Shown: positions 50,153 to 59,404, numbered from the stretch's first letter. The stretch is 64,000 nucleotides of DNA from UBA6168 sp965222975 (GCA_965222975.1 CBDCVJ010000015.1:1-64000), one strand, 5' to 3'. The notes: generated from the sequence alone by a model not told the origin. Numbers and translations are program-made.

Positions 50153-51694
50153 ATGCATCACCCTCACTCTGATGTGACAACCACTTTAAGCCATTCAATT
50201 TTCAACCTTAACAAAAAACAATCTACTTTGAACATCACCCTTTTTACCCCCCTTTCCCTTGAGCAAGATGCCGTGCGCCCCTTTCTTCAAGGCGCTGTCG
50301 ACCAAACGGACGGGGGAATTACCTACCTGACTGGTCATTTCGAGGGGCTTCACCAATCTTACCATGTTACAGTGGTCGAGACCGGGCCGAGAAATAGCGC
50401 AGTGGCCCTGGCCGCCGAAAGGGCAGTGCTTGCATTCCGGCCTTCCATCGCCATTTTGCTGGGTATTGCGGGAGGGGTGAAAGATGTGGCTATTGGTGAC
50501 GTAGTGGTCGGTACAAAGGCATACAGTTACGAATCAGGAAAGGACACCGCTTCGGGTTTCGTCTATCGCCCAGAAGTCTATTTATCGAGTAGGCCACTTA
50601 TTGCACTGGCACGGCTTGTTGCCAAAAACGATGCTTGGAAAAAACGGAGTACCTATGCGAAGGGGAAAAAAACAACATTTGGCCCTATCGCTTCCGGAGA
50701 CAAGGTCATTGCGACCACTGATTCGGACAATTACCGCCATATCAAATTGCACCTGAACGATACTGTGGCCTTAGAAATGGAAGCCGCTGGGTTCGGGCAA
50801 ACACTTTCCAATCATCCCTACATCCATACCATAAACATCAGGAGCATTTCGGATCTGCTCGATCACAAATCGGAGGGCGACGGGCGGGGGCTGCAGCAGC
50901 ATGCCGCTGCCAATGCCGCAGCGTTTACTTTTGAACTCTTGTACCAACTTGATCCTAAACAATTAAACCTGCCCATTATGACTACTAAAGAATTGGTCAA
51001 AACAATCTACGAAAACATCGCCCCGGCTATCCAGTCCGAAATGAACGGGCTACCAAGCCAAGGCGGATTATGGGAAAAGTTAAAGCCCCTACTGTCCAAT
51101 GAACTGCAAGAATTAAAAGCCGACCCCAGCGACGAGGATGCCCAAGCCGCTATCCGAATCAAGCTCAAACGTGCCTTGAACGAAAACGAAACCCTGAAAA
51201 AAGATTTGGAAAACATGTTGGAAAAAGTAAACGCTGGTGGCACGGAAGACAATTCGGTGCATATAGAGAACAGTAAAAATGTAATTCAGGGAAGCAATAT
51301 TTCAATTGGTGGAAATGCCCATATCGGTGATAAAACGGAAATCGGCAAAAAATACGAAGTAAAAGAAGTCGGAGGCAATGTCTATATCGCCGAAACGATC
51401 AACATAGAACAGGCCTCCAGCACCCACGGGTTGCCATTGAAAAGCCCTGAACTGAACACCCTCAAGTCGGAGGTCATGAAAAACAATATAAAGCCTGCTA
51501 TTAAAATGTTATTGGCGCATAGTTCCCATGACCAAGATTTGAATAACCAAATCATTCTACTTGCAAGTCGCTGGAACCAATTGCAGCGGGAAAAGAACAT
51601 GAACATTATTTCGAAAAGCCAAGCTAACATCGAATACAACCGGATACGTGCTGCCTTGCTTGATACCATTGATGAAATGGAAGGAGCATTTTGA
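50153..51694 (+). CDS. Nucleosidase (PNP/MTAN-like) fused to a candidate effector-associated domain
   Basis: A 513-residue protein. Residues about 26-265 are a nucleoside phosphorylase/MTA-SAH nucleosidase fold: GIAGGVKDVAIGDVVVG (104-120), SGDKVIA, ALEMEAAG (206-213, purine and ribose site) and RSISDLLDHKS with the conserved aspartate. A coiled region (about 310-360) and a short glycine-rich strand repeat (about 367-393, NVIQGSNISIGGNAHIGD) follow. The C-terminus (about 437-512, KSEVMKNNIKPAIKMLLAHS, then LLASRWNQLQREK and IEYNRIRAALLD) looks like effector-associated domain 11. Such fusions are predicted conflict effectors in which the EAD recruits the enzyme to a sensor protein. Assignment of the EAD is from memory of its pattern. 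Confidence 0.75.
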   Translation: MHHPHSDVTTTLSHSIFNLNKKQSTLNITLFTPLSLEQDAVRPFLQGAVDQTDGGITYLTGHFEGLHQSYHVTVVETGPRNSAVALAAERAVLAFRPSIAILLGIAGGVKDVAIGDVVVGTKAYSYESGKDTASGFVYRPEVYLSSRPLIALARLVAKNDAWKKRSTYAKGKKTTFGPIASGDKVIATTDSDNYRHIKLHLNDTVALEMEAAGFGQTLSNHPYIHTINIRSISDLLDHKSEGDGRGLQQHAAANAAAFTFELLYQLDPKQLNLPIMTTKELVKTIYENIAPAIQSEMNGLPSQGGLWEKLKPLLSNELQELKADPSDEDAQAAIRIKLKRALNENETLKKDLENMLEKVNAGGTEDNSVHIENSKNVIQGSNISIGGNAHIGDKTEIGKKYEVKEVGGNVYIAETINIEQASSTHGLPLKSPELNTLKSEVMKNNIKPAIKMLLAHSSHDQDLNNQIILLASRWNQLQREKNMNIISKSQANIEYNRIRAALLDTIDEMEGAF

Positions 51695-52137
51695 TAATAA
51701 AAAGATAAACGGACAAACACCTAGAGCCATGTAATTTTTTTCCAAATGATAGATTTTTTAAAAAGGTTATTTTTTTGAGACGATTTTATTTTTTTGAGAC
51801 GATCAATGATATTATAAGTAGAGACATATGTTTTTGAAGGTAAAGAAGAAACCGCTTATACATCTTGTTTAATCATTTAAAAGATGGTGGCGTTCTTCTT
51901 TGCCTTCTTTTTATAGAGAAGGTTTTCCTATCTTCACCTCCTGAAGAATAGCCTACATGATTAATTATAGGTAGTTACATTTGAAATTTAATTCCATGAT
52001 TTAGCAGCTTTAATTTTAAATGTAATCATCTATATTCCCAATAAGTAGCTATAAAGGATTATATCATGTAAATCTTGTTAATCCTGTCAAAAGAAAAATA
52101 CGACTAATCCTGTCCACCTACTTTGGAAAAAGTATTA
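51695..52137. other. Intergenic region with a short direct repeat and two inverted repeats
   Basis: TTATTTTTTTGAGACGAT occurs at 51767-51784 and again at 51786-51803 (period 19). An inverted repeat, AAGGTAAAGAAGAA with TTCTTCTTTGCCTT, lies at 51837-51906. A third, 51971-52028, starts with GTAG and pairs TTACATTT..AAATTTAA with its complement. No gene is supported. Confidence 0.6.
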
Positions 52138-53670
52138 ATGAAAAACCTTCTTCCAACTTTCGCATTTTGTTTTTTATTCATATTGGGTTGTCACATAGAA
52201 CAGCCCCCGCCTTCACCCAACATCATTTTATTCCTCGTTGACGACCTCGGTTGGCAGGACACTTCCCTCCCTTTTTACACCGACACCACCCATTTCAACA
52301 AAATATACCGCACCCCCAACATGGAACGCCTTGCCAGTGAAGGCATAAAATTCACCAATGCTTATGCCACCAGCGTCTGCTCCCCTACCCGCATCAGCAT
52401 CATGACAGGCATGAACGCCGCACGCCACAGAGTTACTAATTGGACATTGAATTTAAATAAAAAGTCCGATGGAAAAGACAGTATTATCCAAGTGCCTGAA
52501 TGGAATATGAACGGATTAAATACAACTGAAGGAATAAATAATACCGTGGTGGCGAATACTTTACCGGAATTATTAAAAAGGGAAAACTATGTAACCATCC
52601 ATGTTGGCAAAGCGCATTTTGCAGCGACAGATACACCTTGTGCTATCCCGATCAATTGTGGTTTCGACATAAATATAGCTGGGCATGCTGCAGGCGCACC
52701 TGGCAGTTATAATGGCCTCACTTATTTTGGAAATAATGAAGATGGTACTCCCAAAAACAGATGGAGCGTTCCGGGATTGGAAAAATATCACGGCAAGGAT
52801 ATTAATTTAACAGAAGCATTGACACAAGAAGCAATAAATGTGTTGGACACAGTAACCCAAAAAAGTCAACCATTTTTTTTATACATGGCACATTATACCG
52901 TCCACACACCTATTCAAGAAGATAAAAGGTTTTTTAATAAATATCTGGAAAATGGATTGGATTCAATTGAAGCACGATATGCATCTATGATTGAGGGCAT
53001 GGATAAAAGCCTCGGTGATTTGATGGTTTATTTAGATGAAAAAAAATTATCGGAAAATACCATCATTATTTTCATGTCGGATAATGGTGGGCTGAGTGCA
53101 GTGGCAAGGGGTGGCGAAAAGCACACCCATAATAAACCACTAAAAAGCGGCAAAGGATCGGCCTATGAAGGTGGCATCAGGGAACCCATGTTAGTAAAAT
53201 GGCCAGGAAAAATAAAGGCTAATTCCGTTTGCAATAATTATTTAATTATTGAAGATTTTTTTCCGACAATTCTTGAAATGGCAGGCGTAAAAAATAAAAC
53301 TACTATTCAAACTATTGACGGCCAAAGTTTTATGCCAATGCTTTTGGGAAAAAACAAATCGAGTTCAAGTCGCCCATTATTTTGGCATTACCCAAATATT
53401 TGGGGGCCATCAGGGCCGGGCATCAGTGCCTATAGCGCTGTACGGCAAGGAGACTGGAAATTAATTTATTTTCATAAAGACCGTCACTTCGAGTTGTATG
53501 ATTTAAAAAATGACATTGGGGAGGAAAATAATCTGGTGGCAACAAATCCTGAGAAGATGAAAGAATTAGCGAAAATATTAGCTGATTACCTGCGGGAAGT
53601 AGATGCCCAAATGCCAGTTGACAAATCCACTGGCGAAATTATACCTTTGCCTGACAGGATCTTATCTTGA
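52138..53670 (+). CDS. Sulfatase (arylsulfatase-type), lipoprotein
   Basis: The open frame extends 15 bp upstream, but MKNLLPTFAF at 52138 begins a lipoprotein signal (FILGC, cysteine 18), giving 510 residues. The type-I sulfatase signature is CSPTR at 81-85, where the cysteine is converted to formylglycine; metal ligands are seen in FLVDDLGW (DD at 35-36) and MSDNGG. C-terminal WKLIYFHKDRHFELYDL is typical. It removes sulfate from a polysaccharide at the cell surface or periplasm. Its downstream neighbour is a broken hexosaminidase, which suggests a sulfated amino-sugar polymer such as a glycosaminoglycan (inference). Confidence 0.95.
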   Translation: MKNLLPTFAFCFLFILGCHIEQPPPSPNIILFLVDDLGWQDTSLPFYTDTTHFNKIYRTPNMERLASEGIKFTNAYATSVCSPTRISIMTGMNAARHRVTNWTLNLNKKSDGKDSIIQVPEWNMNGLNTTEGINNTVVANTLPELLKRENYVTIHVGKAHFAATDTPCAIPINCGFDINIAGHAAGAPGSYNGLTYFGNNEDGTPKNRWSVPGLEKYHGKDINLTEALTQEAINVLDTVTQKSQPFFLYMAHYTVHTPIQEDKRFFNKYLENGLDSIEARYASMIEGMDKSLGDLMVYLDEKKLSENTIIIFMSDNGGLSAVARGGEKHTHNKPLKSGKGSAYEGGIREPMLVKWPGKIKANSVCNNYLIIEDFFPTILEMAGVKNKTTIQTIDGQSFMPMLLGKNKSSSSRPLFWHYPNIWGPSGPGISAYSAVRQGDWKLIYFHKDRHFELYDLKNDIGEENNLVATNPEKMKELAKILADYLREVDAQMPVDKSTGEIIPLPDRILS

Positions 53671-53696
53671 CAATGTCCTGTTACGATTTTCAAAAT

Positions 53697-53748
53697 ATAA
53701 ATCCGTTTTCAGGCCTGAGAAGAAGAGGGGTTTCGGAGAGGGGTGTGA
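53697..53748 (+). repeat. Partial copy of a repeat shared with 45896
   Basis: ATCCGTTTTCAGGCC at 53700-53714 is identical to 45896-45910 in the palindrome before the HTH-PLD gene, and both are followed by a GAAG-rich stretch and a GAG(A/G)GGTGTG-like block. Homology to hexosaminidase starts where this segment ends, so it may mark the break point of a deletion. Confidence 0.55.
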
Positions 53749-54559
53749 GTTGGAAACTACCAAAGATAAAATCATTATTCGGGCAATGAACGGGGCTGGA
53801 TTTTTCTATGCATTACAGACTTTAAGACAATTATTGCCCATTAATTTTACCTCTAATAATTTACAAAAGGGAACTCGGTGGGTTCTACCAGTAGTAAAAA
53901 TCAGCGATCGCCCAAGATTTGGTTGGCGTGGCTTCATGCTCGATGTGTCCCGGCATTTTTACGGCAAAAAATATATTTATGAAATATTAGATCAAATGGC
54001 TGCGCTGAAATTAAATACTTTCCATTGGCATTTAACGGACGACCAGGGTTGGCGGATAGAAATTAAAAAATATCCCAAATTAACAGGAGTAGGAGCATGG
54101 CGGGTGGATTATAACGACCATGATGAAAACCACAACCGATGGTGGGGGCGGCCAACACAAAAACCGGAAGAGGAGGCCACCTATGGGGGTTTCTATACGC
54201 AGGCTGAAATAAGGGACATTATAAAATATGCAGAAGAACGATTTATAACAATTGTTCCGGAATTGGATATGCCCGGTCATTCGCAAGCAACAATAGCACC
54301 TTATCCTGAAATTGCTTGCCATCCTGGCCCATATTATGTTGCGACTGGCGGGAGGGGATTTGCACCTTTAGGAGAAAAGTCTTTGCTGGAAAATGCAAAA
54401 GTACAAGGCCGCTATATCCACCGGGCAAAAATTGATTTACCAAAAACCAAATTGAAGGTTTTGAAAATAAAACTAAAAACGGTAAACCCTATTTATGAAG
54501 GGCATCATCGGCAAGGAAAGCAAAGTCGTGTATTTATGGATGAAATAATTGTGCTATGA
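53741..54559 (+). pseudogene. GH20 beta-N-acetylhexosaminidase, 5'-truncated and internally deleted
   Basis: Similarity starts inside the small N-terminal domain (ELETTKDKIIIRAMNGAGFFYALQTLRQLLP). It continues into the catalytic barrel with FGWRGFMLDVSRHF, HWHLTDDQGWRIEI and VPELDMPGHSQA. After HPGPYYVATGG it jumps to a C-terminal F5/8-like end (YIHRAKIDLP..VNPIYEGHHRQGK..VFMDEIIVL). The barrel segment that should carry the catalytic HxGGDE pair is missing, so no activity is possible. The start of the gene is also lost; the frame runs back into the sulfatase gene without homology. In-frame joining of the remaining parts suggests a clean deletion. An assembly collapse is the alternative. Confidence 0.85.
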
Positions 54560-54568
54560 TTATACAGG

Positions 54569-55519
54569 TCAAATTATATCATTGAAAACATGTATATTCA
54601 AATTAGGATTTACAGTATCTGCATGCATGGTAGCCGATTCAGCACAGGACAATCCAAATTCTGTCCATTTCAACACTGGACATTTTTTGACAAAACCATA
54701 TATAACACCTGCTGAAAAGGCATCACCCGCCCCATTTGCATTAACTATTTTGGTTTTCTTTGGAGCAACTATTTTATCATTTACTCCATTGCTATAATAA
54801 ACCCCTCTTGCACCCAATGTAATAAAAACATGTGCAACTCCCTTTTCATGAAAACTCTCAGCGACAAGTGAATAGTTGTTTTCATTCAATATTTTTATCT
54901 TTGATAATAGTTCAGCCTCCAATTGATTTGTTTTTAAAATAAACACTTTATCAAGGATGTCATTTGCACGGATACATTGAGAGCCTGAAACTGTGTCCAA
55001 AAAATATTTTTTATTGGGATTGTCTTTTACTATTTGAGTCAATACTGGAGTAGGAATATTTGTTTCCAAAACAACAATCTCGGCATTTGCAATTATTTTC
55101 TTTTTAGAAGAAATAAAGTCATCGCTCATTTTATCACATATTGTCATATCGGAAATGCCCAATGCCAAATCGTTATCACTGTCCATAATTGATGTGTGAA
55201 CTGAAGCCGTTTCATCGGAAAGAAAAAGACTGTCTTTTATATCAATGCCCGTTTGTTTACAGTGTGCAATTATCTGTTTACTTAAAACATCATCTCCAAG
55301 AGGGCAAATTAATTTCGTTCGCAAACCCAACCGAACAAGGTTTTCAGCAATATTCCTTCCCACCCCACCCATTGAAATATTCATCCTACCAATGTTGTCA
55401 TCTTTATACCGCAACGGCTCATTTGGAAATCCAACGATGTCAACATTGGCAGCCCCAATGACACAAACATATTCAGAAGTATTGGGGGATTGGGTTTTTT
55501 CTTTTTCGTATTGTTGCAT
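54569..55519 (-). CDS. PfkB-family kinase, probably pseudouridine or nucleoside kinase
   Basis: A 316-residue ribokinase-like enzyme with VIGAANVDIVGFP near the start, the N-terminal GGVGRNIAENLVRLG substrate loop, and the C-terminal ATP/anion motif NANGAGDAFSAGVIYGF with the catalytic aspartate. The opening and the IGRMNISMGGVGRN stretch recall PsuK-type kinases. It is divergent from the BtpA-family gene with only 36 bp between the starts, a pairing that suggests joint control and a shared sugar or nucleoside substrate. Substrate identity is uncertain. Confidence 0.8.
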   Translation of the reverse strand: MQQYEKEKTQSPNTSEYVCVIGAANVDIVGFPNEPLRYKDDNIGRMNISMGGVGRNIAENLVRLGLRTKLICPLGDDVLSKQIIAHCKQTGIDIKDSLFLSDETASVHTSIMDSDNDLALGISDMTICDKMSDDFISSKKKIIANAEIVVLETNIPTPVLTQIVKDNPNKKYFLDTVSGSQCIRANDILDKVFILKTNQLEAELLSKIKILNENNYSLVAESFHEKGVAHVFITLGARGVYYSNGVNDKIVAPKKTKIVNANGAGDAFSAGVIYGFVKKCPVLKWTEFGLSCAESATMHADTVNPNLNIHVFNDII

Positions 55520-55555
55520 TTAAACGATAGATTTGCATCTTGGCAAACCATATTT

Positions 55556-56365
55556 ATGAAATTATTTAATTCGATATTCAAAGTTAACAATCCCATTATT
55601 GGAATGATCCATTTAAAGGCATTGCCCGGCACACCAAAATATAGTGGCAATGTTACGGAAATAATTAAAACGGCAGTGGCGGAAGCTGAAATATATAAAA
55701 TAAATGGGATAGATGGGTTGGCCATTGAAAACATGCACGACACACCTTATTTAAAAAACGAAGTGGATCATGAAATAAGTAGTTTGATGGCCATTATTGG
55801 TTATGAAATAAAAAAAAGGACGAGGTTACCCTGTGGCATACAAATTTTATCATCAGCAAACAAAGCAGCATTGGCTGCTGCAAAAAGTGCAGGACTTGAT
55901 TTTATCAGAGCAGAAGGTTTTGTATTTGGCCACTTGGCCGACGAAGGATATATAGATTCTTGTGCCGGTGAATTATTACGATACCGAAAAAAAATAGATG
56001 CAGAAAATATCGCCATATTTACTGATATAAAAAAGAAACACAGTTCTCATGCTATCTCTGCCGATGTTGATATTGTGGAAACAGCCAAAGCGGCCGAGTT
56101 TTTTCTGAGTGACGGCTTAGTCGTTACGGGAATAGCGACAGGTAAATCTGCCGATTTAAATGAAATATTGGCAATAAAAGAAAAATGTAAAACCCCTGTA
56201 ATAGTAGGGTCGGGTATCACTATTGACAATATTGAAGAATATTTATCTGTCTGCGATGCGATGATTGTTGGTTCTTATTTTAAAGAAAATGGATATTGGG
56301 CAAATGCTTTAATGGAAGGAAAAGTAAAATCATTTATGGCAAGGGTGAATTTACTGAGAAATTAG
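55556..56365 (+). CDS. BtpA/SgcQ-family protein
   Basis: Methionine at 55556 (MKLFNSIFKVNN) is the likely start, giving 269 residues. The protein is a TIM-barrel-like member of the BtpA family: PIIGMIHLKALPGTP, GIDGLAIENMHDTPY, GIQILSSANKAALAAAKSAGLDFIRAEGFVFGHLADEG, FTDIKKKHSSHAI, and VIVGSGIT then MIVGSYFKENG. SgcQ-like members occur in sugar operons, and BtpA was first described in photosystem I assembly; the enzymatic reaction is not established. It is divergent from and adjacent to the PfkB kinase. Confidence 0.88.
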   Translation: MKLFNSIFKVNNPIIGMIHLKALPGTPKYSGNVTEIIKTAVAEAEIYKINGIDGLAIENMHDTPYLKNEVDHEISSLMAIIGYEIKKRTRLPCGIQILSSANKAALAAAKSAGLDFIRAEGFVFGHLADEGYIDSCAGELLRYRKKIDAENIAIFTDIKKKHSSHAISADVDIVETAKAAEFFLSDGLVVTGIATGKSADLNEILAIKEKCKTPVIVGSGITIDNIEEYLSVCDAMIVGSYFKENGYWANALMEGKVKSFMARVNLLRN

Positions 56366-56382
56366 GTATCATTTAGCAAGTA

Positions 56383-56493
56383 TATGTAGTCGGTAGATTC
56401 ATCTCCCGAATCCACTATCCTATATGAAAAATAATTCCTGTTTTTTTTTTTAAACACCATTTTCATTTGGGAGATAAATCTACCGGTTACATG
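56383..56493 (-). repeat. REPIN-like twin-hairpin element, family A copy 2
   Basis: Full-length inverted copy of 49505-49618. Both ends are palindromic and carry GGTAGAT in place of GGGAGAT, with the matching change (ATCTACC) at the opposite end, so the G-C pair of copy 1 has become T-A here. TATGTAGTCGG opens the plus-strand side. It begins 17 bp after the BtpA-family stop. Confidence 0.9.
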
Positions 56494-56542
56494 ATTAGTT
56501 ACGAAATTGGTTAAATTTTTTCATTAGACAAACCCACTTAAT

Positions 56543-56761
56543 ATGAGGCATTTAATACCTTTCTTACTCCAACTATTTAACCCCCTCTATTCACCCAAGA
56601 AAATAAATGTGCCTTTATATTATTCGGGGTTAGATAAAACAGCAACAGTGGAACACAATGATGTCCAAACCCAATATTTAATAAAAAGGGATTATTCCAT
56701 TGATTTAAAAGTAGAAGTGAAAGCGGGTGGCTGGGAAGCTTATTTCTTTTCTAAAAATTAA
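56543..56761 (+). pseudogene. C-terminal remnant of a secreted glycosidase-like protein
   Basis: A 72-residue frame. From about residue 10 (QLFNPLYSPKKINVPLYYSGL, ending VEVKAGGWEAYFFSK) it matches the pattern of a C-terminal beta-sandwich found on various Bacteroidota glycosidases. There is no signal peptide, catalytic domain or upstream extension: the family A repeat lies 49 bp before it. It is most likely what is left of a larger gene. Translation from its ATG is possible, so a tiny gene cannot be excluded. The parent family is a guess from pattern. Confidence 0.5.
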
Positions 56762-56782
56762 TTAAAATTTCAACTAAAACCA

Positions 56783-59356
56783 ATGCTTTTGTACAAACAC
56801 ACATTTATACTTATTTTTCTATTTTCAATTATATTATTCTCTAATTGTGAAAAAAAAGAAGAAAAATTATCACTTAATGAATTCCAGTCCAACTGGTCGA
56901 ATGAACCAGATATAAAAAGGCTGTGGGCCGGCCCTGAATATTGGCTCAACCCTTTGCAGGCCTGGGAACAAAAAGATGGTAAATTGAACGTGGTTTCTTC
57001 CGGTGGTGATAGAAATTGTGTTTTATTGACAAGAGAATTAAATAAAGATGGCGATTATTTTGAAATGGAAGTAAGTATAGAAGATGTAAATGATAATGAC
57101 ACGAGTGGATGGGCAGGTTTCCAAATTGGTTTACAAGGCCAATTTAATGATTATCGAGACGATGCCGTACATGGCAGAGGATTTTGCGTAGGCGTTACAA
57201 ATGATGGGCATTTATTTATTGGAAATAAAAAAGAAAAAATACCTGATAAAGAGCATGTGCCCAATTACAATATAAAATTAACGGGTCGATGCATTGGTGA
57301 TTCCAGTTGTTCATTGACATTAATTTACAAAAATCAATATGCGGAACAAACCATAAATAGCATCATTGATAAATCATGGTTAGTAGGGTTGATCTCTTTT
57401 ACAAGTTCTGAATATTTACCTGACAATGTTCAGGTTGAATCAAAAAAACCAGCATTTAAAAATATTCCTAATTTAAAAAAGGGGACAGGTGGCAATACTT
57501 TTCATTCTTTTTCTAATTGGAAAATATTCGGCAATAAAATAACTTCCTATCCAGATAGAGCTTTCGGCCCTATTATGTGGTGCCAGCATACGCTTTCCAA
57601 CAACATATTAAAACTGAGTGCCCAACTTGCACCGATGGGAAATGACAAAAATAAAATTGAATTATGGATCGATGGTAAAAAAAACCAAGAAACGAAAATA
57701 GACCCAACAGGTTATAATGGAATATTCATGATAGAAGATTGGGACAGCAACAAAGACCACAATTACGAAGTGGTTTATATTTCCAAAAATGGAAAAAAAC
57801 ATAGTTACAAAGGCATTATAAAAAAAGACCCACAAAAAAATAAGATCAAAGTAGCATCTCTTTCCTGCGTGGATGATGTCGGCTTCCCTCACCAAGATAT
57901 TGTCAAGAATGTTTTAGATCACGAACCCGATATTTTTGTTTTTCATGGCGACCAATTATATGAGCGGGTAGGTGGATATGGGGTGGAGCGCAGCAGTGTT
58001 TTGGATTATTTAAAAAAATGGTACATCTGGGGCTGGTCATTTGGTGATTTCACAAGAAATACACCAACCATTATTATCCCTGATGACCACGATGTTTTTC
58101 ATGGCAATTTATGGGGAGAAGCTGGCAAGCGTGCTGATATTTCAAAAGGTTGGGGATACGACAGCCAAGACGATGGCGGATATAAAGAGCTGCCTGAATT
58201 TGTCAATATGGTACACCACACACAAACAGGACATTTACCTACCCCATACGATCCAACGCCTGTGTTAAATAACATTTCAGTTTATTATACCAATATGAAT
58301 TACGGGGGTATTTCATTCGCCATATTGGGAGATCGGCAATGGAAATCTGCTCCTCAAAAATTATTGCCAGATGCAGAAATAGAAAATGGATGGCCACAAA
58401 ATAAAAAATGGGACGCTAAAACCCAGGCATATCATCCAGATGCAGAATTATTAGGTGAACGGCAAGAATTGTTTTTGGAAAAATGGGCAGCCGACTGGTC
58501 AGAAGGAATTTATTTTAAAGCGGTTATTTCCCAATCCCCTTTTTGCAACGTAGCCACTTTGCCAAAGGATATTTACCACGATAAATATGTGCCCGGCCTA
58601 CCCCGCTATAGAAAAGGCGGCTACCCGCCCGACGACCGCCCTGTCGCAGATTTTGATTCCAATGGTTGGCCACAAAATAAAAGAGACAAGGCTATTGCTT
58701 CCATGCGCAAGGCATTTGCCATCCATTTAACGGGCGACCAGCATTTAGGCTCGACTGGTCAATATGGGATTGACGGATATGGCGATGCCAATTATTGGGT
58801 TTCTACGCCAGCAGTGTCCAATTTATGGCCAAGGCGCTGGTTTCCAGCGGAAAAAGCCAAAACAGGCCGAACAGAAACCGACCCTATTTATACAGGCAAT
58901 TTCGAGGATGGCTTTGGCAATAAAATATCGGTAAAAGCCATTGCTAACCCATATGACATTGAGCGCTCTCCAGAAAAAATATTTGATAAAGCGCCGGGAT
59001 ATTCTATCATTGTGTTCGATAAAAAAACAAGGAATATTGAGGTATCTGTTTGGCCACGCTGGGCATCGCCAAAAAATAATGAAGGGGAAAATAAACCATT
59101 TGAAGGATGGCCTATCCATGTTTCTCAAGAAAACAATTATGGAAAAAATGTCGCAGGTTATTTGCCGGAAATAAATATTGAGGCCGGTGAATATATTCAA
59201 TTAATTAATGAGGGATCAAATGAATTGATTTACGCTATTCGGCCTCCTGTTGGAAAATTTAGTGCGAAGGTTTTTGACAAAAATATTTCTTATAAATTAA
59301 TTAAATTGAAAAATGGGGAGAATTTGCAAGAACTGGTTGGGTTGAAAATTAATTAA
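56783..59356 (+). CDS. PhoD-like metallophosphoesterase, lipoprotein
   Basis: An 857-residue lipoprotein (SNC, cysteine 22). An N-terminal half of beta-sandwich type (about 30-340) precedes the PhoD-like phosphoesterase domain: VASLSCVDD, FVFHGDQLYE, IIIPDDHDVFHGN, FAILGDRQWKS and the C-terminal HLTGDQHLGS, giving the metal-binding aspartates and histidines. The large N-terminal domain and extra inserts are unlike classic alkaline phosphatase PhoD, so the substrate may be a phosphorylated or sulfated glycan. It is located among sulfatases. The start was chosen at the lipoprotein signal. Confidence 0.88.
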   Translation: MLLYKHTFILIFLFSIILFSNCEKKEEKLSLNEFQSNWSNEPDIKRLWAGPEYWLNPLQAWEQKDGKLNVVSSGGDRNCVLLTRELNKDGDYFEMEVSIEDVNDNDTSGWAGFQIGLQGQFNDYRDDAVHGRGFCVGVTNDGHLFIGNKKEKIPDKEHVPNYNIKLTGRCIGDSSCSLTLIYKNQYAEQTINSIIDKSWLVGLISFTSSEYLPDNVQVESKKPAFKNIPNLKKGTGGNTFHSFSNWKIFGNKITSYPDRAFGPIMWCQHTLSNNILKLSAQLAPMGNDKNKIELWIDGKKNQETKIDPTGYNGIFMIEDWDSNKDHNYEVVYISKNGKKHSYKGIIKKDPQKNKIKVASLSCVDDVGFPHQDIVKNVLDHEPDIFVFHGDQLYERVGGYGVERSSVLDYLKKWYIWGWSFGDFTRNTPTIIIPDDHDVFHGNLWGEAGKRADISKGWGYDSQDDGGYKELPEFVNMVHHTQTGHLPTPYDPTPVLNNISVYYTNMNYGGISFAILGDRQWKSAPQKLLPDAEIENGWPQNKKWDAKTQAYHPDAELLGERQELFLEKWAADWSEGIYFKAVISQSPFCNVATLPKDIYHDKYVPGLPRYRKGGYPPDDRPVADFDSNGWPQNKRDKAIASMRKAFAIHLTGDQHLGSTGQYGIDGYGDANYWVSTPAVSNLWPRRWFPAEKAKTGRTETDPIYTGNFEDGFGNKISVKAIANPYDIERSPEKIFDKAPGYSIIVFDKKTRNIEVSVWPRWASPKNNEGENKPFEGWPIHVSQENNYGKNVAGYLPEINIEAGEYIQLINEGSNELIYAIRPPVGKFSAKVFDKNISYKLIKLKNGENLQELVGLKIN

Positions 59357-59404
59357 CATAAATTTGATTCCAATCTCACTACAGTGTAAATTAAGTTTCC
59401 TGGT

